A stretch of 64,000 nucleotides of DNA from Bradyrhizobium jicamae (GTDB lineage: Bacteria > Pseudomonadota > Alphaproteobacteria > Rhizobiales > Xanthobacteraceae). This document shows, one piece after another, positions 48,188 through 56,653 of the stretch (the first letter of the stretch is position 1; the number at the start of each line of letters is the position of its first letter). The notes below the pieces were generated by a model. That model had not been told where the DNA came from. It did no database searches and saw nothing but the letters and a program-made list of their open reading frames with translations. The stretch lies in assembly GCF_018130215.1 (NCBI RefSeq), contig NZ_JAFCKQ010000003.1:62001-126000 (forward strand), given 5' to 3'. The position numbers and the translations under genes are program-made.

Positions 48188-48421
48188 ATGACCCAGGTCT
48201 ATTTCCATTGCTCCAACACGCGCGGTGTGTTGATGGATCGCCGCGGCAGCTCCGTGGCCGGCCTTACCGAGGCCTGCGAAGCGGCAACGCGCATGGTGCG
48301 TTCGCTGGTCGCAACCGTCAGCCTGGAAGACTGGCGTGACTGGGTCCTTCATGTCAGCGACGAAGCCGGCGAGGAGATCTTTGTCCTGCCCTTCGCATTC
48401 GTTCTCGGCAAGTCGCACTGA
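48188..48421 (+). CDS. DUF6894-type small protein
   Basis: A 77-residue protein beginning MTQVYFHCSN and ending VLPFAFVLGKSH, with GAGGACGCG ahead of its ATG. The pattern of a short FHCSN beta strand, a helix ending TRMVRSLVA and SLEDWRDWVLHVSDEAGEEI is that of a small protein family widespread in Bradyrhizobium. No function is known. Longer in-frame starts at 48113 lack support. Confidence 0.75.
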   Translation: MTQVYFHCSNTRGVLMDRRGSSVAGLTEACEAATRMVRSLVATVSLEDWRDWVLHVSDEAGEEIFVLPFAFVLGKSH

Positions 48422-48652
48422 GAGGGTGCGCGGCGTCGGACCAGCCGTCATCTCTACGCCGCGGCTCGAACGCGATCACGACGGGCTGGCTGAGCCGCGC
48501 TCCGTCATGCTTCCCGCCGACCGGTGAACCTGAGACCAGGCGGCACTACTAAGGGTGAGACAATCTTGAGATTTCGCCGTGCCCGGCCGTTTTGCTATCG
48601 CTTGCAGCAGGCCATTCTCACGCCGGGGACGTTGTTGACGGAGCGTTGGTCT

Positions 48653-48916
48653 GTGAACCCTTTTCTTGATGTCGCCTACCGGATCGTCGCAATCGCGCTG
48701 TGTTTCTCTTGCGGCCGCAATGTGTGGTGCGGCCTTGTCGAGAGAAAAATCACGTTCTTCAATACGGATCTTCTGGACTGGTGGTCGCCGTCGAGGCAAG
48801 TCATTCACAGGGAGACCGCGCCGATCCGATACTGGATCGTCGTCTGCACGCAGACCGTCACCTCGGTTCTATGCTTCGTCGCCGCGATCATCGGGTGGTG
48901 GCAGCCAAACAGCTGA
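48653..48916 (+). CDS. small membrane protein of unknown function, start uncertain
   Basis: From GTG at 48653 the frame gives 87 residues with two hydrophobic segments: FLDVAYRIVAIALCFSC and IVVCTQTVTSVLCFVAAIIG. Four cysteines lie in or near the helices. No family recognised. An open frame extends upstream to 48524 but begins with a hydrophilic, basic segment. Confidence 0.5.
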   Translation: MNPFLDVAYRIVAIALCFSCGRNVWCGLVERKITFFNTDLLDWWSPSRQVIHRETAPIRYWIVVCTQTVTSVLCFVAAIIGWWQPNS

Positions 48917-48965
48917 GCATCCGAGCCTCGGCTCGGCGAACAACAGTGCAGCGTCGCGCAGGCCG

Positions 48966-49253
48966 TTACCCCTGCGGCCTTGCCGACGCGAGCGGTCGAA
49001 GTACGCCGCGGCCGTCGCCCACCATGAACATCGCAAACGTTTCCCTAACGCGTGCCGCCGGCGTCGTCTCCGCGGGTCTCGGGGAAGCTGCGGCCACGAT
49101 GGGGCGGAATTCGTCCGGGTCTGCCCAGCGGCGGGCAACGATCGTGCCGGCCGAAGGCAGCAGGATGCCGCCGTCTCCGAAGCAGGCATCGTAGACGTAC
49201 AGGCAGGCAAGGAATCCGGAAACGGCAGCAAGGAAAACCCTGAAAAATAGCAT
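48966..49253 (-). CDS. small exported/membrane-anchored protein of unknown function
   Basis: A 95-residue protein from ATG 49253 with one hydrophobic leader, MLFFRVFLAAVSGFLACLYV. The rest is hydrophilic and basic and ends in a low-complexity proline/arginine tail. The start at 49253 follows a GAAGG run; an open frame to 49310 adds a polar N terminus. No family recognised. It is convergent with the upstream small membrane protein. Confidence 0.5.
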   Translation of the reverse strand: MLFFRVFLAAVSGFLACLYVYDACFGDGGILLPSAGTIVARRWADPDEFRPIVAAASPRPAETTPAARVRETFAMFMVGDGRGVLRPLASARPQG

Positions 49254-49475
49254 CTTTGTCTGCGCCTTCTTGATTGAGGCGACGATGCCATCTGATTGTA
49301 TACGCCGCATTTAGCGGGTCGGATGATCGGTCGGTACAGTTGTCAGTTCGTGAATACGATGCCGTAAAGCTTTGGCTCACCAATCTTTTCAAGCACGCGG
49401 CAACCAGCTTTCCTCATCGGCCGGCAACGAGTCTCTGGCATCCTGGCAAAAAGGGAGCAGCAAAGAGAGGCAGTC

Positions 49476-49589
49476 ATGCTCGTCGCCATCCGGATCATGA
49501 TCGTGATCGCCAGTGCGTATGCTGGCTCTGCGGTTGCGGAGATGCAGTTTGCGCCGTTACCGAACCCGGCAACGCTCGCTCAGCCGTGA
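49476..49589 (+). CDS. candidate 37-residue secreted peptide
   Basis: AGAGAGG precedes an ATG that opens MLVAIRIMIVIASAYAGSAV and a short mature stretch ending QFAPLPNPATLAQP. It looks like a signal peptide with an AGSAVA cleavage region. This is too short for standard gene calling and only the ribosome-binding site and leader support it. Confidence 0.35.
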   Translation: MLVAIRIMIVIASAYAGSAVAEMQFAPLPNPATLAQP

Positions 49590-49650
49590 AAAGGCGGTGC
49601 GAGCAACCGCATCGTCCGCGGCATCCTGATCCATAGGTAGGCAACCAGAT

Positions 49651-49750
49651 CAACGCCTCCTTGCGAAGCGTCGTCTCCATCCCGCCGCGCAGACGTTTCA
49701 AGAGCAGCGGCTTCAGCACCGCGTCGCGTTGATGGAGCGTGCCGATATGT
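49651..49750 (-). pseudogene. internally deleted remnant of an N-formylglutamate amidohydrolase gene
   Basis: The two halves match the intact gene at 52792-53613: TCAACGCCTCCTTGCG-AGCGTCGTCT at the C-terminal coding end and the CGCCGCGCAGA to GAGCGTGCCGATATG part. Translated in frame it gives RHIGTLHQRDAV, LLLKRLRGG then METTLRKEALI, where the intact protein has WHIGTLYHRDKV, LLLQHLRG and IETTLRKEALI. About 180 bases between the parts are missing. It is immediately downstream of opgC and overlaps its end in another frame. Confidence 0.85.
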
Positions 49751-50909
49751 CGGGGGGCTTGGCCCCGGGCCGCCGAGCGGGCTTGATCGTGATCGAGTTC
49801 AGCAGCGTCGCAGCCGCGATCATCACCATAATGCCGCCAACGCTGAGCGCGATCTGCGTGGTAATTCCATCCGAGATCTCGAGCAGCGCCATGTGGCTGC
49901 CGCAGGCCAGCAGCACGCCGAGGCAATAGATCGGCAGCGAGTTCTGGCCACAGCAGATCACGCCGCGCAGCGCCGGGGTCTTCAGCGCCGGCCAATCACA
50001 CGGCACCAGCCGCACCGTCACCACCGCGATCGCCAGAAAATGCAGCAGTCGCACGGGATCGAGATTCGATTTGTCCAGGGCGTGAAACTGCTTCGCCAAC
50101 GTCGCCGGGACCATCGCTTCCAGCGGCTCGATGTGCCAGCTCAGGGCAATGAAGAGGCCAAAGAGCAGATACAGCACGGCAACGGCCAGCACCGTGCGCG
50201 AAACTATCCATGGCCGCGCATGCGCGCCCGCGATCATCCACCACGCGCCGAGCACGACCAGGAACTGCCAGGCCAGCGGATTGAAGGCCCAATGACTGCT
50301 CGGCCATGCCGGAACCATCCAGCCGAAGACCTGTACCAGCACATAGAGTGCGAAGGAGGCGCTCAGCGTCGCGTTCGGCCAGCGCAACAACAGCCACAAC
50401 AGCGGCGCGAACAAGAGGTGAAGCAGCACGAAAATGGGCAAAACGTCGGCATTGACCGGGCGGTATTGCAGGATCACCGCGTGCGCGAGCGTCGCACCGG
50501 GATTTTCCAGCAGAACGCGCGTATTGGTCGCATCTGCAAGATCGTCGCCGCCTGCGAGATAGATCATGATCACGCAAGCGAGCGTGAGCAGCAGAAACGC
50601 CGCGTAGATATCCCATCCCCGACGCAGCGAGCGGCTGACCACGCCATTCCAGCCTTCGTAGCGGAGCGCCCTGCCGTAGGCCAGCGCACAGGTGACGCCG
50701 GACATGAACATGAAGATTTCCGCGGCATCGCTGAAGCCGTAGTTCTTGAGCGTCAGCCAGCTTCCGATGTTGTTGGGGATATGGTCGAGGAAGATGCACC
50801 ACAGCGCGATGCCGCGGCAGGCGTCGATGCGCAGGTCTCGCCCGGATTTCTCGAACTCCGGCGATGACCTGTCGACCAACGGCTTCGACATGTGCATGCG
50901 ATTGTGCAT
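49713..50909 (-). CDS. opgC: OpgC domain-containing membrane protein
   Basis: A 398-residue protein with about ten membrane helices, beginning in the cytosolic RIDACRGIALWCIFLDHIPN motif and FSDAAEIFMFMSGVTCALAY typical of OpgC, which succinylates osmoregulated periplasmic glucans. The C-terminal ~15 residues (KPPDISARSINATRC) come from the frame overlapping the amidohydrolase remnant, so the natural end of the gene may have been replaced. Start at 50909 is chosen; Met5 and Met7 are alternatives. Confidence 0.85.
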   Translation of the reverse strand: MHNRMHMSKPLVDRSSPEFEKSGRDLRIDACRGIALWCIFLDHIPNNIGSWLTLKNYGFSDAAEIFMFMSGVTCALAYGRALRYEGWNGVVSRSLRRGWDIYAAFLLLTLACVIMIYLAGGDDLADATNTRVLLENPGATLAHAVILQYRPVNADVLPIFVLLHLLFAPLLWLLLRWPNATLSASFALYVLVQVFGWMVPAWPSSHWAFNPLAWQFLVVLGAWWMIAGAHARPWIVSRTVLAVAVLYLLFGLFIALSWHIEPLEAMVPATLAKQFHALDKSNLDPVRLLHFLAIAVVTVRLVPCDWPALKTPALRGVICCGQNSLPIYCLGVLLACGSHMALLEISDGITTQIALSVGGIMVMIAAATLLNSITIKPARRPGAKPPDISARSINATRC

Positions 50910-50988
50910 TTGGTTGCCCTGACCGACGTGCGACCATGGTCTCTGCCCGGACCGGAAATCCTCCGGAACGGCCCGATGCGGTTGCCGG

Positions 50989-51186
50989 CTACCGGGTGAT
51001 TGAGGCCTTGCCTGCCGTGGTGCCGTCGTCCAGTCCATGGCAACGATGACCCGGGTTGGCCGGATTGGTGGCATCCGAATTCATTTCCAGAACCTCGTCG
51101 CCGACGACCGGGACCAGGATCTGCTTGCGCATTTCAGCGAGCCGGGCACGACAAAATTCCCGATACAGCAGGTCGAGTATCGACAT
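50989..51186 (-). CDS. small protein of unknown function (65 residues)
   Basis: From ATG 51186, MSILDLLYREFCRARLAEMR continues into KQILVPVVGDEVLEMNSD, a plausible small helical fold; GAGG is at a suitable distance before the start. The tail is low complexity. It lies 80 bases upstream of opgC on the same strand. No family recognised. Confidence 0.5.
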   Translation of the reverse strand: MSILDLLYREFCRARLAEMRKQILVPVVGDEVLEMNSDATNPANPGHRCHGLDDGTTAGKASITR

Positions 51187-51325
51187 GATCGAAACCTCGC
51201 TTGATCAGCACCATCGACGCCCCATGCAATTTCTTTGGTCATTTCACCCGGGCTGAGGACGAGCAGAGCCGACGGGTACCGTCCTGATGAAGACTGCCAT
51301 CTCGCGCCCCGCGCGCGGCACGACG

Positions 51326-51490
51326 TCATCGGGGAAGCGGACATCCCGGACGCAGCCAGCGGATCGTAGCCCAGATCACTGAATTCGCTTGATTGCGAAC
51401 AACGCGGCATGTTCGAGCTATGCTTGCGGCCGCAGCGCCGACGATGCCAAAAACGGATCCGATCGCAGCAACCAGAAATAGCTTCATCAT
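51326..51490 (-). CDS. candidate 54-residue membrane or exported small protein
   Basis: GGAGAGAGCC directly precedes ATGATG at 51490. The product starts MMKLFLVAAIGSVFGIVGAA, a clear hydrophobic leader, and continues as a basic tail to a TGA. No family recognised; only the strong ribosome-binding site and leader support it. Confidence 0.4.
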   Translation of the reverse strand: MMKLFLVAAIGSVFGIVGAAAASIARTCRVVRNQANSVIWATIRWLRPGCPLPR

Positions 51491-51744
51491 GGCTCTCTCC
51501 TCTTTAGAGAGATATTTTCACCACGACTTTCGCATCCACCCTAGTACAGATTGTCGCGCTTCGACGTGAACCAGTTCACTTGCGGCGTCGATTGCCTTGA
51601 GTGACACTAGCAAGCGGACAGTGTCGTTTCTTGGACTTCTGCGCACCTTGAATTGGACAGTCGGTGCGCGACGCGCAAATTGCAGATATCGGCAGTCGAT
51701 TGTCGGAATAACTCCGGTTGTTGCGTGAGGCTTGGAGATTCCAC

Positions 51745-52722
51745 ATGTCAGCGGATGCAGCCGATTTCAAGTCGATTCGATTTTCCACTCGCGAGCTCCC
51801 CGAGAGGATGCGAATCCCGATGTGGCGCGAAGAGTTCGGTCGGTGCGTCGTCCACGCCGATATCGCGGCCGCGTCCGACGCTCCGTTTCACGCCGAAGCA
51901 ACGCTGCAAGCAGTTCAGGGGCTGCGCATGCTCGCATTGCAGGGGGCACCCATGCGCTTCAAGCGTTCGCGAACAGATATCGTCGATGGCGATGACTCGA
52001 TCGGCCTCATCGTGAGTTCTCCGGGTGCGAGCCAGCTATCGCAGCGCGGCCGGGAGATCGAATGCCGCGGTGGCGAAGCCGTCGCGATTCTGCACTCGGA
52101 GCCGGCCACTGTCTGTTATGTCGGAGGACGTCAACTCGGTCTGGCCGTGCCGCGTGACGCACTCGTGCCGCGCGTGACCGATGTCGACAGCCTCGCCATG
52201 CGGCCGATCTCTCGCAGAACCGAGGCGCTCAGGCTTCTCATGATCTACTTGAAGTCGGCATTGCGGCAGGGCGCGCTGGCTACGCCAAAGTTGCACGATT
52301 CGATCGTGACCCACATCCACGACCTAGTGGCGCTCGCAATCGACGAGCGCGTTCCCTTGGGCGAGAGCCGCGCGAGCGCGGTGATCGCGGCGCGCCACAG
52401 TGCCGCGCTCGACCACATCGCGGCGCATTTTCAGGATCCGGAACTCAGCCTGGAGATCGTGGCCCGTTGCCAGGGCATCTCGCCGCGTTACCTGCAACGC
52501 CTGATGACGTCATCGGGAGTTTCCTTCACGGAGCGCGTCAACGAGTTGCGGCTGCAAAAGGCGTTCACGCTCTTGATCTCGCCACGCGATGGTGCGCGGC
52601 GAATCTCCGATATCGCGCTGGACGTCGGCTTTTCGGACATATCACACTTCAACCGGCTGTTCCGCGCCCGCTTCGGCGATTCGCCCCGCGGCGTGCGCAG
52701 CACCGGAAGCCGGGCCGCGTGA
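51745..52722 (+). CDS. AraC family transcriptional regulator
   Basis: A 325-residue regulator with an unrecognised N-terminal AraC-binding-like domain and a C-terminal double HTH: LSLEIVARCQGISPRYLQRL and RISDIALDVGFSDISHFNRL, then FRARFGDSPRGVR. The GGAG before ATG 51745 supports the start. Its N-terminal domain resembles AraC_binding_2, found in stress or catabolic regulators. The neighbouring small ORFs and opgC are candidate targets, but no evidence connects them. Confidence 0.9.
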   Translation: MSADAADFKSIRFSTRELPERMRIPMWREEFGRCVVHADIAAASDAPFHAEATLQAVQGLRMLALQGAPMRFKRSRTDIVDGDDSIGLIVSSPGASQLSQRGREIECRGGEAVAILHSEPATVCYVGGRQLGLAVPRDALVPRVTDVDSLAMRPISRRTEALRLLMIYLKSALRQGALATPKLHDSIVTHIHDLVALAIDERVPLGESRASAVIAARHSAALDHIAAHFQDPELSLEIVARCQGISPRYLQRLMTSSGVSFTERVNELRLQKAFTLLISPRDGARRISDIALDVGFSDISHFNRLFRARFGDSPRGVRSTGSRAA

Positions 52723-52791
52723 CCGCGCTGACAACTGCAATGTTCACCTGCAATGTTCACATGATAGAGCGATTATCGCTCTAGGCCTGGT

Positions 52792-53613
52792 CTATTCACG
52801 CGCAATCAACGCCTCCTTGCGCAGCGTCGTCTCGATCTCGCCGAGGATGCGGGCGAGGCGATCGGCCCATGCGGCCTCGCCGGCCTGGTCGGAGATCAGG
52901 TCCTGGCGGATCTCGATCCCCGAATTCATCAGGGCGCGCATCTCGCCATGCACCGGGATCGTGTAGTCGGTCTCGTCGCCCACCGCATAGGGCTCGTTGT
53001 CGCCGACCACGAGATCGGCCTCGCCGCGCAGATGTTGCAGCAGCAGCCGCGGCAGCACCTTGTCGCGATGATAGAGCGTGCCGATATGCCAGGGCCGCGC
53101 GATGCCGGCATAGACAGGCGTGAAGCTGTGCAGCGACACCAGCACCGTAGGCCAGCCCTGCTGCGCGCGCGCATCGATCACGGCATCGATGCGCGCGTGA
53201 TAGGGATCGAAGATCTGCGTACGCCGCAGTTCGGCCTCCTCGCGCGACAGGCCCTCATTGCCTGGCACGGTGGTGGCTTCGCTGATCAGCGGAATCGAGC
53301 TTGCGACGTGCGGCGGGCGGTTGCAGTCGATCACGAGCCGCGAATATCGCTGCGCGATCAAATGCGCGCCAAGCCGATCGGCGAGACGTTCTGCAACGCC
53401 GGCGATGCCGATGTCCCAGGCGATGTGCCTGACGAGCTCGCTTTCGGGCAGACCGAGACCGCCGAGCGGGGAGGGAATCATCCGGCCATAATGATCGCAG
53501 GTGAGCAGGAACGGCGAGCGCGCGAGCGCATTGCGTTCGAGGACCGGTGGAACATCGGTCTCTGCGAGCAGAAGGGAAGGCTTGCCGCCACGATTCAAGG
53601 GTCTTTTCCTCAA
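52792..53613 (-). CDS. N-formylglutamate amidohydrolase family protein
   Basis: A 273-residue hydrolase. Zn-binding family pattern: FLLTCDHYGRMIP, then VIDCNRPP near residue 105, LVSLHSFTPVYAG and HYRIP-like DYTIPVHGE. The family member HutG acts in histidine breakdown, but no hut genes are nearby, so a related amidohydrolase role is equally possible. A deleted partial copy lies 3 kb away in the same orientation. It is adjacent to a divergent transglutaminase-like gene. Confidence 0.9.
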   Translation of the reverse strand: MRKRPLNRGGKPSLLLAETDVPPVLERNALARSPFLLTCDHYGRMIPSPLGGLGLPESELVRHIAWDIGIAGVAERLADRLGAHLIAQRYSRLVIDCNRPPHVASSIPLISEATTVPGNEGLSREEAELRRTQIFDPYHARIDAVIDARAQQGWPTVLVSLHSFTPVYAGIARPWHIGTLYHRDKVLPRLLLQHLRGEADLVVGDNEPYAVGDETDYTIPVHGEMRALMNSGIEIRQDLISDQAGEAAWADRLARILGEIETTLRKEALIARE

Positions 53614-53701
53614 TTTTGCCTATTCGGGCGGCAGGCCGGTCTGGAAATGAGCATCATTCCCTATAGATTAAGCCACCCAAAATCACGATGATTGTTCGAC
53701 G

Positions 53702-54601
53702 ATGCCGCTGCTGACTATCCATCACAAAACCGTTTATCGCTACACGCGCCCGGTGGCGTTCGGCGAGCACCGCATCATGCTGCGGCCGCGCGACAGCCAC
53801 GATCTGCGCGTGCTGGCCAGCCGGCTCGTGATCGATCCGCAGCCGATGCGGCTACGCTGGATCCACGACGTGTTCGGCAACAGCGTCGCGATCGCGACCT
53901 TCGACGATCGCGCCGAAGAGCTCTCGTTCGTGTCGACGGTGACGGTCGAGCACAATCCGGCGGAGGAGTTCGCGCTGACGCCGGATGATCCCGCCTATTT
54001 CTATCCGTTCCTGTACGATGACGAGGAATTCCCCGACCTGCAGCAGTTCATCACGCCGCAATATGGCGATCCGAACGGCGAGCTGTCGGCCTGGGCGCTG
54101 CGCTTTCTCGACGTCCAGGCGCCCACGCCGACGTTCAACATCCTGAGCAGCATGACGCATCGCATCCGCGAGACGTTTTGCTATCGCAGGCGCCATGAGC
54201 AGGGCACCCAGCATCCGCTTGATACGCTGCAGACGAAGTCCGGCACCTGCCGCGACTATGCTCTGTTCATGATCGAGGCGCTGCGCCGGCTCGGGATCGC
54301 CGCCCGGTTCGTCTCCGGTTATCTCGCGGGCGATAGCGGCACCGTGCACGGCCATGTCGGCGGGGGCTCGACGCATGCGTGGGTGCAGGTCTACCTGCCG
54401 AGCGCGGGCTGGATCGAGTTCGATCCGACCAACGGCATCGTCGGCACCCGTGACCTGATCCGGGTTGCGGTGGCGCGCGACCCGCGCCAGGCGATCCCGC
54501 TGCACGGCGTGTATCTCGGCGCGGCCGACGCGTTCCTGCGCATGGATGTCGACATCAATGTCGTCCCGGCCGGCGAGGACGCGGAGCGGGAGATGGCCTG
54601 A
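53702..54601 (+). CDS. transglutaminase family protein with N-terminal domain
   Basis: A 299-residue protein. The N-terminal beta domain (LTIHHKTVYRYTRPVAFGEH) precedes a cysteine-protease-like core: catalytic Cys in SGTCRDYALFMIEALRRLG, His in STHAWVQVYLP and Asp in WIEFDPTNG. These form the papain-like Cys-His-Asp triad. It is cytosolic, with no signal peptide. It is followed after 2 bases by a shorter related gene. Confidence 0.92.
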   Translation: MPLLTIHHKTVYRYTRPVAFGEHRIMLRPRDSHDLRVLASRLVIDPQPMRLRWIHDVFGNSVAIATFDDRAEELSFVSTVTVEHNPAEEFALTPDDPAYFYPFLYDDEEFPDLQQFITPQYGDPNGELSAWALRFLDVQAPTPTFNILSSMTHRIRETFCYRRRHEQGTQHPLDTLQTKSGTCRDYALFMIEALRRLGIAARFVSGYLAGDSGTVHGHVGGGSTHAWVQVYLPSAGWIEFDPTNGIVGTRDLIRVAVARDPRQAIPLHGVYLGAADAFLRMDVDINVVPAGEDAEREMA

Positions 54602-54603
54602 CG

Positions 54604-55416
54604 ATGCAGATCAAGGTCGGCTTCGAGATCACCTACACGGCCGCCCAGCCGACGCCGATGGTGATGATGCTGTCGATCCATCCCTCGCGCTACGGCGACA
54701 TCGTCGGCACCGAGCGGATCACGACCGAGCCCGACGTGCCGGTCGGCTTCTATCGCGACAGCTTCGGCAATGTGTGCGGCCGGCTCGTCGCCCCCGCCGG
54801 CGGCGTCACCTTCCGGTGCGACGCGCTGGTGCGCGATTCCGGATTGCCCGACGTCGTCAATCCGGCCGCGCAGCAGGTTCCGATCGAGCAGTTGCCCGAC
54901 GATCTGCTGCTCTATCTGATGCCGAGCCGCTATTGCGAGACCGACAAGCTGACGGACGTCGCCTGGACGCTGTTCGGCACCACGCCGCCCGGCTGGGCGC
55001 GGGTGCAGGCGATCACGGACTTCGTGCATGGGCATGTGACGTTCGGCTATCCGCACGCGCATCACATGAAGTCGGCGCATGACGTCTATGAGAGCCGCGC
55101 CGGCGTCTGCCGTGACTTCGCGCATCTGGCGCTCACGCTGTGCCGCTGCATGGGCATCCCGGCGCGCTACTGCACCGGCTATCTCGGCGATATCGGTGTG
55201 CCGCCGGAGCCGGATCCGATGGATTTCTCCGGATGGTTCGAGGTCTATCTCTCCGGCCAGTGGTACACTTTCGACGCCCGCCACAACATGCCGCGGATCG
55301 GCCGCATCCTGATGGGCACCGGCCGCGACGCCGCAGACGTCGCGCTCACCACGAGCTTCGGCCGCATGACTCTGGCGAAGTTCGTGGTGGTGACGGATGA
55401 AGTGAAGGGCGCCTAG
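54604..55416 (+). CDS. transglutaminase family protein, His-triad position altered
   Basis: A 270-residue protein. Its core has AGVCRDFAHLALTLCRCMGI for the Cys, and FDARHNMPRIGR for the Asp region, but the strand that normally reads HAW is DFSGWFEVYL, so the catalytic His is missing at the usual place. It may act with the upstream gene, which starts 2 bases earlier, or use another residue. The pair is typical in alphaproteobacteria. Function unknown. Confidence 0.88.
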   Translation: MQIKVGFEITYTAAQPTPMVMMLSIHPSRYGDIVGTERITTEPDVPVGFYRDSFGNVCGRLVAPAGGVTFRCDALVRDSGLPDVVNPAAQQVPIEQLPDDLLLYLMPSRYCETDKLTDVAWTLFGTTPPGWARVQAITDFVHGHVTFGYPHAHHMKSAHDVYESRAGVCRDFAHLALTLCRCMGIPARYCTGYLGDIGVPPEPDPMDFSGWFEVYLSGQWYTFDARHNMPRIGRILMGTGRDAADVALTTSFGRMTLAKFVVVTDEVKGA

Positions 55417-55433
55417 CGCATCTCACGTTTTTC

Positions 55434-55515
55434 TGTCATTCGGGGATGGTGCGAAGCACCAGAACCCGCAATCTCGAAATTCCGGGTTCGATGCTGCGCA
55501 TCGCCCCGGAATGAC
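55434..55515. repeat. dispersed palindrome, GTCATTCCGGGATGG type
   Basis: GTCATTCGGGGATGGTGCGA pairs with its right arm TCGCCCCGGAATGAC; AGAACCCGCAATCTCG and CGAAATTCCGGGTTC make an inner stem. The same type occurs at 63029-63109. Confidence 0.75.
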
Positions 55516-55525
55516 GCGGTAACAC

Positions 55526-55924
55526 ATGACCTCCGACCTTTTGTTCGTCTACGGCACGCTGATGCGCGGCTTCGACCATCCGATGGCGAAGCTCTTGTCG
55601 GCCAATGCGGACTTCCTCGGCGCGGCGAGTTGCCGCGGCCGGCTTTATCTCGTGAAGCACTATCCGGGCCTCGTGGCCTCGGACGATCCGGCCGACATCG
55701 CGCATGGCGAGCTGTTCCGCCTGCGCGAGCGCGAGGCGATGCTGCGCGAGTTCGACATGTACGAGGCCTGCGGCGAGGGTTTTCCGCAGCCGACCGAATA
55801 TATCAGGGCGATGCTGCCGATTGCGTGCGCCGACGGCAGCGCGAGCGAGGCGTGGACCTATCTCTACAATTGGCCGGTAGGGGAGCTGCCGCGGATCGCG
55901 TCAGGACGATTCCTCGAGCACTAG
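55526..55924 (+). CDS. gamma-glutamylcyclotransferase family protein
   Basis: A 132-residue protein of the GGCT fold: FVYGTLMRGFDHPM at the start and ADIAHGELFRLRE with the family glutamate. Members cleave gamma-glutamyl dipeptides to 5-oxoproline, but sub-families differ. It is convergent with the chlorite dismutase gene (13 bases between stop codons). Confidence 0.9.
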   Translation: MTSDLLFVYGTLMRGFDHPMAKLLSANADFLGAASCRGRLYLVKHYPGLVASDDPADIAHGELFRLREREAMLREFDMYEACGEGFPQPTEYIRAMLPIACADGSASEAWTYLYNWPVGELPRIASGRFLEH

Positions 55925-55937
55925 AATAGCTCTCGCG

Positions 55938-56492
55938 TCACGCCTCCCGCTCCACGCGGATCTCGACCTCGCGCTCGACATAGCTCCATTCCTCGGTCGC
56001 GCGCAGCGTGCCGAGCAGCTCGTCGAACAGGCTGACATGCTCGGGAGCGAATTCGAACCAGGTCAGGAAGTCGAAGGGCTGGCCGAGATCGCGCGCATGG
56101 TAGAGCTGGCGGGCGATCGCCGGCAGGTAATTCAGCGTGCCTGCGATATGGTGCGACTTGTCCTCGAAGATCTCGCGCCGCTCGTCCTGCGTCAGCTCCC
56201 ACCATGCTGCATTCTTCCGGATCGGGATCAGCGCGGCATGCGTCGCCTCGCTCCGTCCGAGCCCGGCCTGCACGGCGGCGAGCTGCTCTTTCTCGGCCTT
56301 CTCGGTGTAGCGCAGATGGCCGGCGACGCCCGCTAGTCGCCACGAGGTCTGCGACGGCAGCAGCGGCAGCGCGATCGCCTCGCTGGAAATGATCGAGAGC
56401 GCCGCGACCTTCGGCAGCGTCTCGCCCTTCACCCGTGCGACCGAAGTAACCTTCCAGCCGCCGCTCTGACCACCTCTGAACGTCGTGAACAT
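55938..56492 (-). CDS. cld: chlorite dismutase family heme protein (short, lineage II type)
   Basis: A 184-residue protein close in length to the dimeric chlorite dismutase of Nitrobacter. The heme-ligand segment SHHIAG gives His115, and IARQLYHARDL supplies Arg128, the distal arginine needed for chlorite chemistry; LTWFEFAPEH and LRATEEWSYVEREVEIRV complete the fold. It may detoxify chlorite or act on another oxidant. Start 56492 fits the family length; ATG 56531 has a better GGAGGG ribosome-binding site, so the start is open. Confidence 0.85.
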   Translation of the reverse strand: MFTTFRGGQSGGWKVTSVARVKGETLPKVAALSIISSEAIALPLLPSQTSWRLAGVAGHLRYTEKAEKEQLAAVQAGLGRSEATHAALIPIRKNAAWWELTQDERREIFEDKSHHIAGTLNYLPAIARQLYHARDLGQPFDFLTWFEFAPEHVSLFDELLGTLRATEEWSYVEREVEIRVEREA

Positions 56493-56653
56493 GGCACTAT
56501 CCAACCCCGGAACCGGGAAGGGGGCAAGCATGGATCGGTCACCCTCCACCGTCATTCCGGGGTGTGAATAGCCGGGAGAAGCCAGAGAATCTTGATACTA
56601 TGAATGCCTCCTCACTATATCGATGACCGATTGACGCCGAACCCTTACGTCCA

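Noticed and set aside
48476..48808. Minus-strand ORF of 110 codons
   Set aside because: Overlaps the better supported small membrane protein; highly charged and without hydrophobic core or motif.
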